A DNA stretch of 19,280 nt from Streptomyces katrae. Its GTDB lineage: Bacteria; Actinomycetota; Actinomycetes; Streptomycetales; Streptomycetaceae. The notes under the pieces were generated by a model. The model searched no databases. It was given only the letters and a program-made list of their open reading frames with translations, and was not told where the DNA came from. Positions 18,852 to 19,280 of this stretch are shown here, in pieces. The stretch spans positions 1 through 19,280 of the forward strand of contig NZ_JNZY01000066.1 in the NCBI RefSeq assembly GCF_000717655.1, written 5' to 3'. Positions within the stretch are counted from its first letter, which is position 1. Each line of letters begins with the position of its first letter. Both the position numbers and the translations under genes were made by a program.

Positions 18852-19250
18852 TCAGCCCCAGGTGCGGGAGCAGAGCACGAGGCGGTAGCCGTCGGGGTCG
18901 GCGACGGTGACCCCGTACTCGTCCCAGTACGGGTTGTGCGCGGCGACCCGGGTCCCGCCGTGCTCGACGAGCCGCTGGACGAGGGCCTCGTCGGGGGCTT
19001 CGCCGAGGTAGACGACGAACAGGTCGTCGACGGTGGGGGAGGGCGCGACGGGGGCGGCGGGGTCCCGGGTGAGCTCGAAGTGCCAGCCCCCGCCGGCGGG
19101 CCCGACCATCAGCAGCTCGTGTTCCCCGGGCGCGACGTCGGCGCTCCGCCACTGGACGCCAAGCCCGAGCCCGCCGACGTAGAACCGCTCGGCGGCGGCG
19201 AGGTCGAGGGAGGGCCGGGCGATGCGGATGTGGGTGCCTGAAGTGATCAT
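18852..19250 (-). CDS. VOC/glyoxalase superfamily protein
   Basis: This 132-residue protein has two beta-alpha-beta-beta-beta modules of the vicinal oxygen chelate fold. The first is HIRIARPSLDLAAAERFYVGG with GLGLGVQWR (7-35). The second contains VAAHNPYWDEYGVTVADPDGYRLVL (102-126), typical of small glyoxalase/bleomycin-resistance-like proteins. Candidate metal ligands are His7, His57 and Glu or Asp near the end. The substrate cannot be predicted. ATG 19250 is preceded by a run of C and no SD, so it may be leaderless. Its stop lies 3 bp from that of the convergent DUF4239 gene, leaving no room for a separate terminator. Confidence 0.85.
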   Translation of the reverse strand: MITSGTHIRIARPSLDLAAAERFYVGGLGLGVQWRSADVAPGEHELLMVGPAGGGWHFELTRDPAAPVAPSPTVDDLFVVYLGEAPDEALVQRLVEHGGTRVAAHNPYWDEYGVTVADPDGYRLVLCSRTWG

Positions 19251-19280
19251 GGGGGGAGGGTACGGGGGTGGGTGGTTGTG
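19251..19280. other. Window edge, upstream of VOC gene
   Basis: Thirty bases of G/T-rich sequence upstream of the VOC gene. On the minus strand there is no SD; GTACCCT might be part of a -10, but the stretch is too short to judge. Confidence 0.3.

Overview
The window is very GC-rich, with strong G/C bias at third codon positions, frequent GTG and TTG starts, many 4-nt gene overlaps, F420-type enzymes and the GGGGCTCCGCCCC intergenic repeat. This is typical chromosomal DNA of Streptomyces or a close relative. I see no rRNA, tRNA, transposase, phage or CRISPR. The cell-envelope gene content and tidy operons suggest chromosome rather than plasmid.

Layout. (1) 1-461: no convincing gene; about seven degenerate copies of a 43-50 bp tandem repeat lie at 157-460. 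(2) 462-4671, minus strand: a compact operon in the order lipoprotein, peptidoglycan-binding efflux adaptor, ABC ATPase, MacB/FtsX-type permease, 2H phosphoesterase. The first four are chained by GTGA/GTGA/ATGA overlaps. (3) 4762-7711, plus strand and divergent from (2): OmpR-type response regulator, overlapping histidine kinase and an L,D-transpeptidase. Together (2) and (3) look like an envelope-stress sensing and efflux module. (4) 7763-8413, minus strand: a seven-helix membrane protein resembling the Pyr4/DmtA transmembrane terpene cyclases. (5) 8595-15116, plus strand: two luciferase-like oxidoreductases, an SDR, a D-aminoacylase-type amidohydrolase and an aldehyde dehydrogenase. Two promoter regions in this block share the palindrome CTGACGNNNCGTCAG, so it looks like a regulon for oxidising and hydrolysing an unknown small molecule. 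(6) 15207-16383: a lipoprotein and a divergent small secreted protein. (7) 16388-18046: a Ddn-like deazaflavin reductase and a NAD(P)-binding protein, divergent from an HxlR regulator with a hexanucleotide-repeat N-terminus; a probable electrophile or quinone stress unit. (8) 18054-19250: a DUF4239-type membrane protein and a convergent VOC protein.

The best candidate for an undescribed system is the operator-linked catabolic block at 8498-15116, with the adjacent terpene-cyclase-like gene as a possible partner. Its amidohydrolase lacks the usual central metal-binding histidines. No regulator for the shared operator lies inside the window. All functional calls come from reading motifs by eye; no database search was run.
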